From: Pseudomonas sp. TTU2014-080ASC
GTDB lineage: Bacteria; Pseudomonadota; Gammaproteobacteria; Pseudomonadales; Pseudomonadaceae
Assembly (NCBI RefSeq): GCF_001446935.1
Contig: NZ_LKKK01000016.1
Coordinates: forward strand, 1-64,000
Length of the DNA: 64,000 nt
Direction of reading: 5' to 3'
The translations under genes and the position numbers were made by a program. This document shows, piece after piece, positions 1 through 7,096 of the stretch. The notes under the pieces were generated by a model. That model did not search any database. It saw only the letters and a list, made by a program, of their open reading frames with translations, and had not been told where the DNA came from. Position 1 is the stretch's first letter. Each line of letters opens with the position of its first letter.

Positions 1-816
1 CTCTCGGCGGTGATCCCGCTGATGAAAAAGGCCAAAGTATCGGCCCTGCTGCTGCCCGGCATCGGCACAGTCGATCACCTGAAAATGGCTCACGATCTGG
101 GGGTTAACACCATCCGTGTTGCCACGCATTGCACCGAAGCGGATGTGTCTGAACAGCACATCACCTTCGCCCGCAAGCTGGGCATGGATACTGTCGGATT
201 TCTGATGATGGCGCACATGAACAGCCCGGAAGGTCTGGTCAAACAAGCCCTGCTGATGGAGTCCTACGGTGCCAACTGCGTGTACATCACCGACTCCGCT
301 GGCTACATGCTGCCGGATGACGTGAGCGCCCGCGTAGCCGCCATTCGCGCTGCGCTGAAGCCTGAAACTGAAATCGGCTTCCATGGCCACCACAACCTGT
401 CCATGGGCGTATCTAACTCTATTGCCGCCATCGCCGCCGGTGCTACCCGCATCGACGCAGCGTGTGCGGGCCTGGGCGCCGGTGCCGGCAACACCCCAAT
501 GGAAGTGCTGGTCGCGGTATGCGATCGCATGGGCATTGAAACCGGAGTGTCGGTATTTGGCATCCAGGACGTGGCTGAAGACCGGGTTTTCCCCATCATG
601 GACTTCCCTATCCGCAGCGACCGCGACGCCCTGACCATGGGCTACGCAGGTGTGTACGGTTCCTTCCTGCTGTTCGCCAAACGTGCCGAGAAGAAATATG
701 GCGTATCCGCACGGGAAATCCTTGTGGAGATGGGCCGCCGCGGCATGGTCGGTGGTCAGGAAGACATGATCGAAGATACAGCCATGACCCTGGCCAAGCA
801 GCGCGCCAACGCCTGA
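1..816 (+). CDS. hsaF: 4-hydroxy-2-oxovalerate/4-hydroxy-2-oxohexanoate aldolase, C-terminal part
   Basis: The reading frame is open from base 1, so the gene starts upstream and about 271 C-terminal residues are present. The metal-binding motif GFHGHHNLSMG and the following GLGAGAGNTPMEVL are typical of the DmpG/BphI/HsaF aldolases, which split 4-hydroxy-2-oxo acids into pyruvate and an aldehyde handed to a partner acylating aldehyde dehydrogenase. In steroid degraders this step consumes the ring A/B fragment released after meta-cleavage. The HsaF assignment is inferred from the steroid genes to the right; the family alone would also fit phenol or biphenyl pathways. It is the only island gene besides the ACAD pair at 24.8-27.1 kb on the plus strand. 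HsaE and HsaG partners would be expected just off the left edge. Confidence 0.9.
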   Translation, partial: LSAVIPLMKKAKVSALLLPGIGTVDHLKMAHDLGVNTIRVATHCTEADVSEQHITFARKLGMDTVGFLMMAHMNSPEGLVKQALLMESYGANCVYITDSAGYMLPDDVSARVAAIRAALKPETEIGFHGHHNLSMGVSNSIAAIAAGATRIDAACAGLGAGAGNTPMEVLVAVCDRMGIETGVSVFGIQDVAEDRVFPIMDFPIRSDRDALTMGYAGVYGSFLLFAKRAEKKYGVSAREILVEMGRRGMVGGQEDMIEDTAMTLAKQRANA

Positions 817-836
817 TCAGCCACGCCAGAAACACC

Positions 837-862
837 AAGGCCGCGCATTGCGCGGCCTTTTG
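837..862 (+). terminator. Intrinsic terminator after hsaF
   Basis: A perfect 10-bp stem (AAGGCCGCGC / GCGCGGCCTT, arms 837-846 and 850-859) with a 3-base loop runs into TTTT. It ends the plus-strand aldolase transcript before the convergent gene at 929. Confidence 0.85.
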
Positions 863-928
863 ATTTCAGCCCACTCTCCCCCGTGGGACCGGCTTTAGCC
901 GTGAATAAACCCACTCAATCCCATCAAG

Positions 929-1699
929 CTATTTGCGCTTAGCCCGGGCAGCATAGAAGCCCTCTACGGCCTGAGTGAATTCAGGACGCGCTACACAATC
1001 CACAAACGCGTCACGCTCTGCGTCCAGTTGCTCTTCCTGTGTCGCAGCCAGCGCACTGCGCATCAGCCTCTTCAAATTAGCCAGTGCAATATGCTCACGC
1101 CCGGCAAGGCGCTCAGCAAGCGCTTGAGTGGCCTGAGCCAGCTCATCAGCCGGAAACACCTTGCTGATCAATTGCAGCTCAAGCGCCTGTTCCGCCACAA
1201 ATGGCTCAGCCAACAGGGCAATCTCTAATGCTTTACGCAGCCCGACAATACGCGGCAACACCCAAGATGCCCCACCATCACAGCTGACTCCGATATCGGT
1301 GTAAGCGAAATTAAAACGTGTGCCTTCTGCGGCCACGGCAATATCAGCGGCCATCATCAGGCTCAAGCCTGCTCCGGCAACAGCACCATGCACACTGGCA
1401 ATCACGATAGCGGGCATCTCGCTAAGCAGTTGAATGCTGGCGTGCATTGGCTCAATGATGCCCTGCGCCACAGCAACGGGCTGTTGCAACATCTCAGCCA
1501 AATCCCCACCGGCCATAAACGCCCGACCTTCCCCACTGATCACCAGCACACGAAGCTCAGGATCAGCCGCCAGCGTCTTGCAGGCTTCGTACAGCTGACA
1601 AGCCAGTTCAACATTGAGGGCATTTAGAGACTGCGGTCGGTTTAAGCGCAAATGGGCAATGCCTGCGCTGCGCTCAAGAATCAAAAAGGTGTCAGCCAT
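929..1699 (-). CDS. Enoyl-CoA hydratase/isomerase family protein
   Basis: 256 residues with the crotonase fold. The oxyanion-hole segments GRAFMAGGDLAEM and GAVAGAGLSLMMAADI are visible. Family members hydrate 2-enoyl-CoA, isomerise double bonds or open rings of CoA thioesters. I chose the ATG at 1699 because the protein start MADTFLILERSAG is the normal family N-terminus; the frame is open 20 codons further, but that stretch runs through a terminator hairpin. The gene follows kshA across that terminator and probably serves steroid beta-oxidation, but the substrate cannot be read from the sequence. Confidence 0.85.
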   Translation of the reverse strand: MADTFLILERSAGIAHLRLNRPQSLNALNVELACQLYEACKTLAADPELRVLVISGEGRAFMAGGDLAEMLQQPVAVAQGIIEPMHASIQLLSEMPAIVIASVHGAVAGAGLSLMMAADIAVAAEGTRFNFAYTDIGVSCDGGASWVLPRIVGLRKALEIALLAEPFVAEQALELQLISKVFPADELAQATQALAERLAGREHIALANLKRLMRSALAATQEEQLDAERDAFVDCVARPEFTQAVEGFYAARAKRK

Positions 1700-1717
1700 T
1701 ACGCACTCCAGACAGGT

Positions 1718-1754
1718 AAAAAAATGCCAGGGGCAGTCTCCCACCCCTGGCATT
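1718..1754 (-). terminator. Intrinsic terminator after kshA, inside the leader of the next gene
   Basis: Perfect 11-bp arms (1723-1733 and 1744-1754) with a 10-base loop are followed on the minus strand by seven T (plus-strand A run 1718-1724). It ends the kshA transcript but lies only 18 bases before the ATG of the hydratase at 1699, leaving little room for a separate promoter. Confidence 0.9.
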
Positions 1755-1788
1755 GGCAAAACGTAGCTCGCGGACTACGTCGGGGACA

Positions 1789-2832
1789 TTACTTCGGTCC
1801 TTCAACCGTCACGATTTCGCGGCGCTCAGCCATGCTGGCTGGCACTTGGTCCTCGTCAATGAAGAACTGGCCGTACCACTCGCGCAGTTGGTAAACCGGG
1901 CCGTCGGTCTCTGCCAGCACGGGCTTATCAATGCGAATCTTGTTTTTCCAGATCACCACGTCCTGATAGAACGAATCGCGGTTGCCATCGACGTAGCTCT
2001 TCGCCAGTTGATGGTTCTGCTCTTCGCTGTAACCCGGTACTCGCTTAACCATGCAACCAAAACGCAGCAGGAAGCTATTGGGCGTAACCGGTACATGGCT
2101 GTTGAGCAAAATGGCGTGGATTTCCTGGCCGCCGAAATCTGAGCTGATGCGTGTGAAGTGAGTGGCCGGGCCGTAATAGGCAGAGTCCGCCTTCAGTGAG
2201 CCACCCAGACGAACCGAATCACCACGGAAGATTTGATGGCCGATATGGCCCTCAAAAATATTGGAGAAATGAGTCGTCGGTGTGCCGTGTACCGGGCCGA
2301 AGTGGTGGGCATCAACCAGGTTGTCGACCAACTCGCGCGGGTTGGTTTCGATCAGCATGGTGTCGATGTTCCATTCATGGATCCATTCATCGTCGTCCAT
2401 TTCCGGCAAGTGCGGAATAACGACACCTTCACGCGGCGGATTGCCTTCCGGGTTGTTCCACACAAACAGCAAATTGTTCTCTTCGCAGGTCAGCCACTTT
2501 TTAGTTTTGGCTTTCGGCGGGATGCGTTTGCAGTACGGGATTTCAACGCACTTACCGCCCGCGTCGTATTTCCAGTGGTGGAATGGGCAGACGATGCGAT
2601 CACCGTCCACAGTACCGCTGGAGAGGTCTGCACCCATATGTGGGCAGTAGGCATCCAACACATGAATCTGGCCTGCGGTGTCAGCGAACGCTACCAGGCG
2701 TGTGCCAAAGATATCCAGCGTGTGCGGCTTACCATCACGGTATTGCGCAGCGTCACCCAGGCAGTGCCAGCCACGGGCATAGCGATATTCTTCGAGCGCA
2801 TTTTCGAGCTTTATTTCAGCGAGTTTCGTCAT
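1789..2832 (-). CDS. kshA: 3-ketosteroid 9alpha-hydroxylase, oxygenase component KshA
   Basis: 347 residues. The N-terminal Rieske domain has C63-x-H65 and C82-x2-H85 (CPHMGADL ... CPFHHW) for the 2Fe-2S cluster. The catalytic domain shows D174, H177 and H182 (LVDAHHFGPVH) for mononuclear iron. The segment CVEIPYCKRIPP after the Rieske site is characteristic of KshA-type Rieske oxygenases. KshA hydroxylates C9 of androsta-1,4-diene-3,17-dione-type steroids, which opens ring B and aromatises ring A. It needs the reductase KshB, not found in this window. The start has an AGAGGA ribosome-binding site. A 19-bp candidate regulatory site lies 106 bases upstream and a strong terminator follows, so it looks like its own transcription unit with possible read-through. 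Confidence 0.9.
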   Translation of the reverse strand: MTKLAEIKLENALEEYRYARGWHCLGDAAQYRDGKPHTLDIFGTRLVAFADTAGQIHVLDAYCPHMGADLSSGTVDGDRIVCPFHHWKYDAGGKCVEIPYCKRIPPKAKTKKWLTCEENNLLFVWNNPEGNPPREGVVIPHLPEMDDDEWIHEWNIDTMLIETNPRELVDNLVDAHHFGPVHGTPTTHFSNIFEGHIGHQIFRGDSVRLGGSLKADSAYYGPATHFTRISSDFGGQEIHAILLNSHVPVTPNSFLLRFGCMVKRVPGYSEEQNHQLAKSYVDGNRDSFYQDVVIWKNKIRIDKPVLAETDGPVYQLREWYGQFFIDEDQVPASMAERREIVTVEGPK

Positions 2833-2938
2833 CTTGTTGTTCCTCTTTAGAAACCCATGATTTGCTCACCCTGGCTAATGACCTTACATAAAGAGGGTGA
2901 TCCTACCCACACATCTTCATGCACCCGGGCGCGGCGCT

Positions 2939-2957
2939 CATCCTCCGCTTGGACTAG
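2939..2957 (-). promoter_or_regulatory. Candidate island regulatory site 1 (kshA)
   Basis: Minus-strand sequence CTAGTCCAAGCGGAGGATG, sharing 16 of 19 positions with the site at 5468-5486. It is 106 bases upstream of the kshA start. Function is inferred from recurrence in five promoter gaps of the island. Confidence 0.55.
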
Positions 2958-2981
2958 TCAAAAGAAGAGCCATTCTCACCT

Positions 2982-3575
2982 TCACGATGGGCAGCTGACG
3001 ACCTGGATTCGGGTGGCCCCGCCCCCTGTTAGCGCAGCAGCAAAAGGCTCTGGCAAAGGGCTCTCAGACATCAACAGCGCGGCATAGGGGAAACGCTCAC
3101 AGTAGTAAGGTTCAAGGCTGTACAGCGTCGCCGGGCTTGTGCAGCCTGCATCTGCCTGTAGCTGTGCAAATAGCGCCAGCAATTGCTCATTCAGATCGGA
3201 TTGCGCCTGATCGCCATGCGCGATCAACCACAGTTCTCGCTCGCGCATGCCCTGCCCCTCGGTCAAATGACGGGCCAACGGCAAAGCCTTGGCAGAGCAC
3301 ACGCTGCTGCGGTCCATAAAATTGCTTTCATCTTCAGCCAGGCGAGGGCCAGCCTCCGTCTGCAACACCGACAGCGGGTCAAAATCATCGGCGTAATCAA
3401 ACTCACTGAGACAGTCGAACGGCACAACGGCGTCCGGCATGTTCAGGTGGTTGCGCTGGTACAGTTGCGGCGGGAAGAACGTTAGCGCCAACGGTGCATG
3501 CCGCTGCTCGTAATAGTCCCGAAAGGCCTCGCGAGATAGGTCCTGGCGACGGCTGATTAGACTGACGTATTTCAT
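2982..3575 (-). CDS. EthD-like ferredoxin-fold protein, function unknown
   Basis: 197 residues. The N-terminus (MKYVSLISRRQDLSREAFRDYYEQRHAPLAL) reads like an EthD/dimeric alpha-beta barrel domain: a beta strand, a helix with R-x2-Y-x2-R-H, then a strand. A second similar half (starting near ERELWLIAHGDQ) suggests two tandem domains. EthD relatives often accompany catabolic oxygenases, but no reaction is established, and I do not assign one. A weak AAAGG ribosome-binding site precedes the ATG. The gene lies between the DUF1329 gene and kshA, only 37 bases after an intrinsic terminator. Confidence 0.75.
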   Translation of the reverse strand: MKYVSLISRRQDLSREAFRDYYEQRHAPLALTFFPPQLYQRNHLNMPDAVVPFDCLSEFDYADDFDPLSVLQTEAGPRLAEDESNFMDRSSVCSAKALPLARHLTEGQGMRERELWLIAHGDQAQSDLNEQLLALFAQLQADAGCTSPATLYSLEPYYCERFPYAALLMSESPLPEPFAAALTGGGATRIQVVSCPS

Positions 3576-3612
3576 ACTGATTACCTTTATCTGGAGCCAA
3601 ACCCACCGGCAG

Positions 3613-3647
3613 AAATAAAACAGCCGCCCCCTGAAGGAGAGCGGCTG
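3613..3647 (-). terminator. Intrinsic terminator after the DUF1329 gene
   Basis: A GC-rich stem (CAGCCGC 3621-3627 / GCGGCTG 3641-3647, 13-base loop) is followed on the minus strand by TTTTATTT. It sits 37 bases before the ATG of the EthD-like gene. Confidence 0.8.
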
Positions 3648-3673
3648 CAGTAAAGCGCTTACCGTTGGCGTGC

Positions 3674-5053
3674 TTATCGACCCAAGCGGCGAGCGGCCTC
3701 CGGACCGAAGTCACGAGGTGTGAACTTGCCTTCGTTGAGGATGTAGCCTTTTTCCTGCTCGTTGATCAGGTTGAACGCCAGATAAGTACCCGCGTTAAGA
3801 TCGTGATACAGGCCTACACCCGCCTGCGGGCTTTGCATTTCATAGGCGTAGTAGTAGTTGATCATCGAGGTGCGCCACAGCTCGCCACGGTTGTCGTAGT
3901 TGTCGCCAACAATCGGGAACCAGGTGTCCTCGTCGATGTACATACGGCGCTTGCCATACAGGTGACGGTTGCCTTCCTTCAGGGTGCCTTCCAGTACCCA
4001 TACGCGGTGTTTCTCATAGCGCATGACTTTCGGATTGATGTGGCCTGGAGTCAGCATGTCTTCGTACTTCAGCTCAGGGCTGTGAATGCCATAAGCGTTG
4101 TACGGAATGTACAGTTCTTGCTTGCCGACGATGGTCCAGTCATAACGCTCACCTGAGCCGTTAAACAAACGCACTTCGTCCACAGTGATGGTGCCGCCAG
4201 TACCCGGGAAGGCCATGTCAAAACCGTAACCTGGGGACTGACGCACGCGGCGGGTACCTGGGTCATAGCGCCAGCTTTGGCGTGGATCAGTCTTGTCGTT
4301 CCAGAACTCAGTCCCGGTGTTCACTTCACCTTTGTCGCGTTGCGGCAACAGTGTTTCGTTCAGGTAATACGCCGAGTTGCCGACGGTGTCGCCAACGTAG
4401 CCAGGCTTAAGGTGTGGCGCAAGATTGCGAGACTTAACACGCCCCCAGTTGACCTTACCGTCTTTCAACACATAGGCGTTGTCGGAGACGTACTCTTCGG
4501 TCCACGAACGCAGTGTGAACAAGGAGGCGTTCTTCAGCAGTTCGATACCTGTGGTTGGCATCGGGAACGCAGTGCCGCCGGTCTTAGCTACGACACCTTT
4601 ACCGTCATCGACGATCTTGGCATAGCCAACGTTGGCACGGGTGGCTTCGCAGATGCTGTCGCGCAGCCTGAAATCGCGGTGCGAAGGATAGATTGGCATC
4701 TGAAAGGTTTGCGGGTAGAGCTTGAACAGCGCCTTCATACCATCGGTGAGATAGTCAGCGTGCTCATTCATGTTTTGTGCAGTGATGATGAACAGCGGTT
4801 CTTCACCCGCATACGGATCAACCGGATGATAGCCTGTGCCTTTGAAGTCCACGTGAGGTGGAACCCCCTGCCATTTACCACTGAACGGCGGAATGCTGCC
4901 ATCTGCATTCCCTGCCTTTTCAGCCCCCACACAGGTCAGATCCTGCCCCAGACGCGCCGCGTCTTGAGTCGCATCAGCCATGGCTAGGCCACTTAACCCT
5001 TGCAGAACAGCAGTTACGGCCACACAAGCCGCAATATTTTTACCCACACGCAT
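3674..5053 (-). CDS. DUF1329 family exported protein
   Basis: 459 residues with a signal peptide (basic MRVGKN, hydrophobic stretch, cleavage near AMA-DAT). The body is typical of DUF1329, with FIITAQNMNEHADYLTDG, YPQTFQMPIYPSHRDFR and a C-terminal section rich in aromatic beta strands (YEKHRVWVLEGTLKEG). DUF1329 proteins are periplasmic and resemble LolA/LolB-type lipid carriers. They often occur with RND/MMPL transporters and YCF48 proteins in gene clusters for hydrophobic substrates. I infer a role carrying or sensing steroid in the periplasm; this is not demonstrated by the sequence. AGGAGAGAG precedes the ATG. Upstream lies a 33-codon gene with its own strong ribosome-binding site. Confidence 0.85.
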   Translation of the reverse strand: MRVGKNIAACVAVTAVLQGLSGLAMADATQDAARLGQDLTCVGAEKAGNADGSIPPFSGKWQGVPPHVDFKGTGYHPVDPYAGEEPLFIITAQNMNEHADYLTDGMKALFKLYPQTFQMPIYPSHRDFRLRDSICEATRANVGYAKIVDDGKGVVAKTGGTAFPMPTTGIELLKNASLFTLRSWTEEYVSDNAYVLKDGKVNWGRVKSRNLAPHLKPGYVGDTVGNSAYYLNETLLPQRDKGEVNTGTEFWNDKTDPRQSWRYDPGTRRVRQSPGYGFDMAFPGTGGTITVDEVRLFNGSGERYDWTIVGKQELYIPYNAYGIHSPELKYEDMLTPGHINPKVMRYEKHRVWVLEGTLKEGNRHLYGKRRMYIDEDTWFPIVGDNYDNRGELWRTSMINYYYAYEMQSPQAGVGLYHDLNAGTYLAFNLINEQEKGYILNEGKFTPRDFGPEAARRLGR

Positions 5054-5168
5054 GCTCTCTCTCCTGGATCTGAAGTGCCGACACCCTAGGGTTTAAAAGA
5101 CGACACCAACGAGTACTGACAAACGACAGTGAGACCGCATGCCCCACTGCGATTTACATCAATGGGAC

Positions 5169-5270
5169 TCAAAATGCGTTGCGCAAAAACTCCTGCCAAT
5201 ACACGCCTTGGGCATGGACAGCACAACGGTTGAAATCATGATCGAGAGCTGGAGGTTGGATACGTCGCAT
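5169..5270 (-). CDS. Unannotated 33-residue small protein upstream of the DUF1329 gene
   Basis: ATG at 5270 preceded by AAGGAGA with 7-base spacing, the best ribosome-binding site in this part of the window. It reads 33 codons to TGA at 5169. The peptide begins MRRIQPPALDHD and ends YWQEFLRNAF; it has one Cys and several aromatic residues, and no hydrophobic membrane segment or signal. It lies between a candidate regulatory site at 5468 and the DUF1329 gene 115 bases downstream, in the same direction. It could be a true small protein, a leader peptide, or a peptide substrate; I do not recognise a family. Translation is inferred only from the start site. Confidence 0.55.
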   Translation of the reverse strand: MRRIQPPALDHDFNRCAVHAQGVYWQEFLRNAF

Positions 5271-5467
5271 ATATTGTTCTCCTTATTAAAGTCGACGCTC
5301 TGAAGCACCACTGGCAGTGGCACATCAGCATATTCGGAGGGCTCAGCCCCCCCACCAACACGTTCGCCTGTGCGCAACGTGCGTTGGGGTCAGCGCCGTC
5401 AAAATCGCTTAACGCTGCCGCCCTAATCGGGTGGTGACTGAGTATCGTAAGGAGGGCAACTCTGAAA

Positions 5468-5486
5468 CATCGTCCGCTCGGACTAT
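5468..5486 (-). promoter_or_regulatory. Candidate island regulatory site 2 (33-aa gene and DUF1329)
   Basis: Minus-strand ATAGTCCGAGCGGACGATG, containing a GTCCG-AG-CGGAC dyad. It lies between the LuxR-gene terminator and the small gene, 197 bases upstream of that start. A TACGAT hexamer lies about 16 bases past the element, which would put the site over the -35 position of a weak promoter. Confidence 0.6.
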
Positions 5487-5489
5487 CAT

Positions 5490-5517
5490 AAAAAAACGCC
5501 CCCAAATTCTGGGGGCG
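5490..5517 (-). terminator. Intrinsic terminator after the LuxR-type regulator
   Basis: Stem GGGGGCG / CGCCCCC (plus-strand arms 5497-5503 and 5511-5517) with a 7-base AT-rich loop is followed on the minus strand by seven T. T residues on the other side make it potentially bidirectional. Confidence 0.9.
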
Positions 5518-5526
5518 CCTTTTGTT

Positions 5527-6762
5527 TTAACTGGCGTTACGCGACAGTGAACCTGTCCCGCAATGCGCGTCTCGCGTCTCATCCACGCCCCCCAGAGCGA
5601 CCACACTGTTGAGCATGATCCGGACCAACTCTGTCTGACGGCGAACACCTGTTTTGGAAAAAATAGAGCGCAAATGGGCACGTGCCGTATTACGACGTAT
5701 GTTGAGTGCCTCGGCCGCTTCCTCAAGCGACAGCCCATTGGCCAGCTCCATTGCCAGCGCGGTTTCTGCGGGAGTCAGGTTGAACAACCGCTTGGTCATG
5801 ATGGTACTGGCCAATGACTTGCCGGCAGCATCGCGGATATACACCAGCGTGCAGGGGCGGCCCTTGCCACGCACCAGCTCTTGGGAAGGAATACTCTCGA
5901 CCACAACACCCAGACTAACCTGCCCGGAAGGGCGTGAAATGGACACTGCTTCAGTCATGCTTTCGCCGCTGCTGCTATCGGTGCTGGCAGCATTACGCAA
6001 CACCCGTTGCAACTCTCGGTTGTCACTTGGATAAATCGCCTCAAGACGACCGCCCACAAGCTTCAGCCCGTCCGAGCTGTTGAGAATCGCTTGGGCAACG
6101 GGGTTCAACTCAAGCACGGCACCGGTTTCATCCAACACCATGGTCGCTACAGACAATCGAGCAATCGCTTGTGAATAGAGGCTGCCCAAAGACTCGCTGC
6201 GATCAAACTGTGTGTGGATCTCAGTACAGCGGCGTAAGTGCGGCAGTAGCAGGCGACACCATTCACGATCCGTCTCAGAAAACATCGGCGCAGAGCGCGG
6301 GCGGCTGATACGAAAGCGCAACAGACCACCGTCGGCCATGGTGATATTGGCACCCAGGCTGTGGAATACGTCATACGGGTGGCAATACATCAGGTAATAG
6401 GTCGAGCTGACCCACTGCTGTTCAGTCATGATGTCCTGAACAGTAAAAACCTTATCGGGTTCGTGATGGTTGAAAGGCGAGGTTTCATCGCCATAGCTGA
6501 GGTAGACCACCTCACCGTCGGGATCGCCACGGCCGGCAATGTCACCCGAGACGAGCATCGGAACGTTATAGGTACCATCTTCGGCCCGCATGATGAGGGT
6601 GACGTAATTGGCCTTAAACAGCTCTCGGATTTTTTTGAGCAGTCGCCCCAGTTGCCCGGTCTCCAAGACTGCGTCGTACATGCTGCTGATGATCTGGTCG
6701 TATTGGGCAAGAGTCATGCCCGGATCTGCCAGCTCTTGGTTTTGCTGTGTCACAACTCCCAC
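5527..6762 (-). CDS. LuxR-family transcriptional regulator with PAS-like region (TeiR-like)
   Basis: 411 residues. The C-terminus holds a LuxR/FixJ helix-turn-helix (about residues 325-385: LTPAETALAMELANGLSLEEAAEALNI then RNTARAHLRSIFSKTGVRRQTEL). The middle (DETGAVLELNPVAQAILN) resembles a PAS fold, and the N-terminus is a large sensory region. This layout matches TeiR, the testosterone-inducible LuxR-type activator of Comamonas. I infer that it senses steroid intermediates and controls the island. The likely start is GTG at 6762 behind GAGG; an ATG at 6717 is possible but has no clear ribosome-binding site. It follows the RND gene in the same direction after a 334-base gap and ends at a strong terminator. 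Confidence 0.85.
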   Translation of the reverse strand: MGVVTQQNQELADPGMTLAQYDQIISSMYDAVLETGQLGRLLKKIRELFKANYVTLIMRAEDGTYNVPMLVSGDIAGRGDPDGEVVYLSYGDETSPFNHHEPDKVFTVQDIMTEQQWVSSTYYLMYCHPYDVFHSLGANITMADGGLLRFRISRPRSAPMFSETDREWCRLLLPHLRRCTEIHTQFDRSESLGSLYSQAIARLSVATMVLDETGAVLELNPVAQAILNSSDGLKLVGGRLEAIYPSDNRELQRVLRNAASTDSSSGESMTEAVSISRPSGQVSLGVVVESIPSQELVRGKGRPCTLVYIRDAAGKSLASTIMTKRLFNLTPAETALAMELANGLSLEEAAEALNIRRNTARAHLRSIFSKTGVRRQTELVRIMLNSVVALGGVDETRDAHCGTGSLSRNAS

Positions 6763-6874
6763 AGTTTCATCCTCGCTGGGGAACAGGCTCGTGGCCCGTC
6801 CAAATTATTTTTATTAGTGAACCCCGCGAATACATCTGAGCCTGTGAAGGCAATAAACGAATTGGCGGGGCAAA

Positions 6875-6900
6875 CTTACTCAAGCAAATACTTAAGTAAG
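6875..6900. repeat. Inverted repeat in the LuxR-type promoter region
   Basis: Arms CTTACTCAAG and CTTAAGTAAG match at 9 of 10 positions with a 6-base spacer, 113 bases upstream of the GTG start. The size suits a dimeric regulator's site. It does not resemble the 19-bp element found elsewhere in the island. Confidence 0.5.
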
Positions 6901-7052
6901 CGTACGCAAAGCACCCACCCACACCTCAATGTGATATCAAAATGAGGGCAGATTTGACTTCAGCTTCCCTGCCAAATGCTCAGTGCACAACAACGGTGCA
7001 CAAAACACATCAAACCGCTCTAGGACGGTAGATTGCCGTATTTTTAACACGA

Positions 7053-7081
7053 TGCAATGAGGCAGGAAATACCTCATTGCA
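7053..7081 (-). repeat. Hairpin after the RND transporter gene
   Basis: Perfect 10-bp arms with a 9-base loop, 16 bases past the stop codon. No T tract follows on the minus strand, so it may protect the 3' end or act as a factor-assisted terminator rather than a classic intrinsic one. Confidence 0.5.
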
Positions 7082-7096
7082 CAGTGCGTGAAATAG

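Larger units (their letters stand above)
6763..7096. other. 334-base gap upstream of the LuxR-type gene, with two dyads
   Basis: No convincing gene. It contains an imperfect 10-bp dyad CTTACTCAAG/CTTAAGTAAG (6875-6884 and 6891-6900) in AT-rich DNA, a candidate autoregulatory operator for the regulator that starts at 6762. It also contains a perfect 10-bp hairpin TGCAATGAGG/CCTCATTGCA (7053-7081) just after the RND stop codon that lacks a T run on either strand. Confidence 0.6.

Noticed and set aside
5159..5377. 72-residue open frame overlapping the 33-codon gene
   Set aside because: No ribosome-binding site at its start; the overlapping 33-codon frame has a strong one.
6768..6786. CATCCTCGCTGGGG-like string in the leader of the LuxR-type gene as a sixth site
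   Set aside because: Only the first seven bases match the kshA site; the dyad partner is missing and it overlaps the ribosome-binding region.
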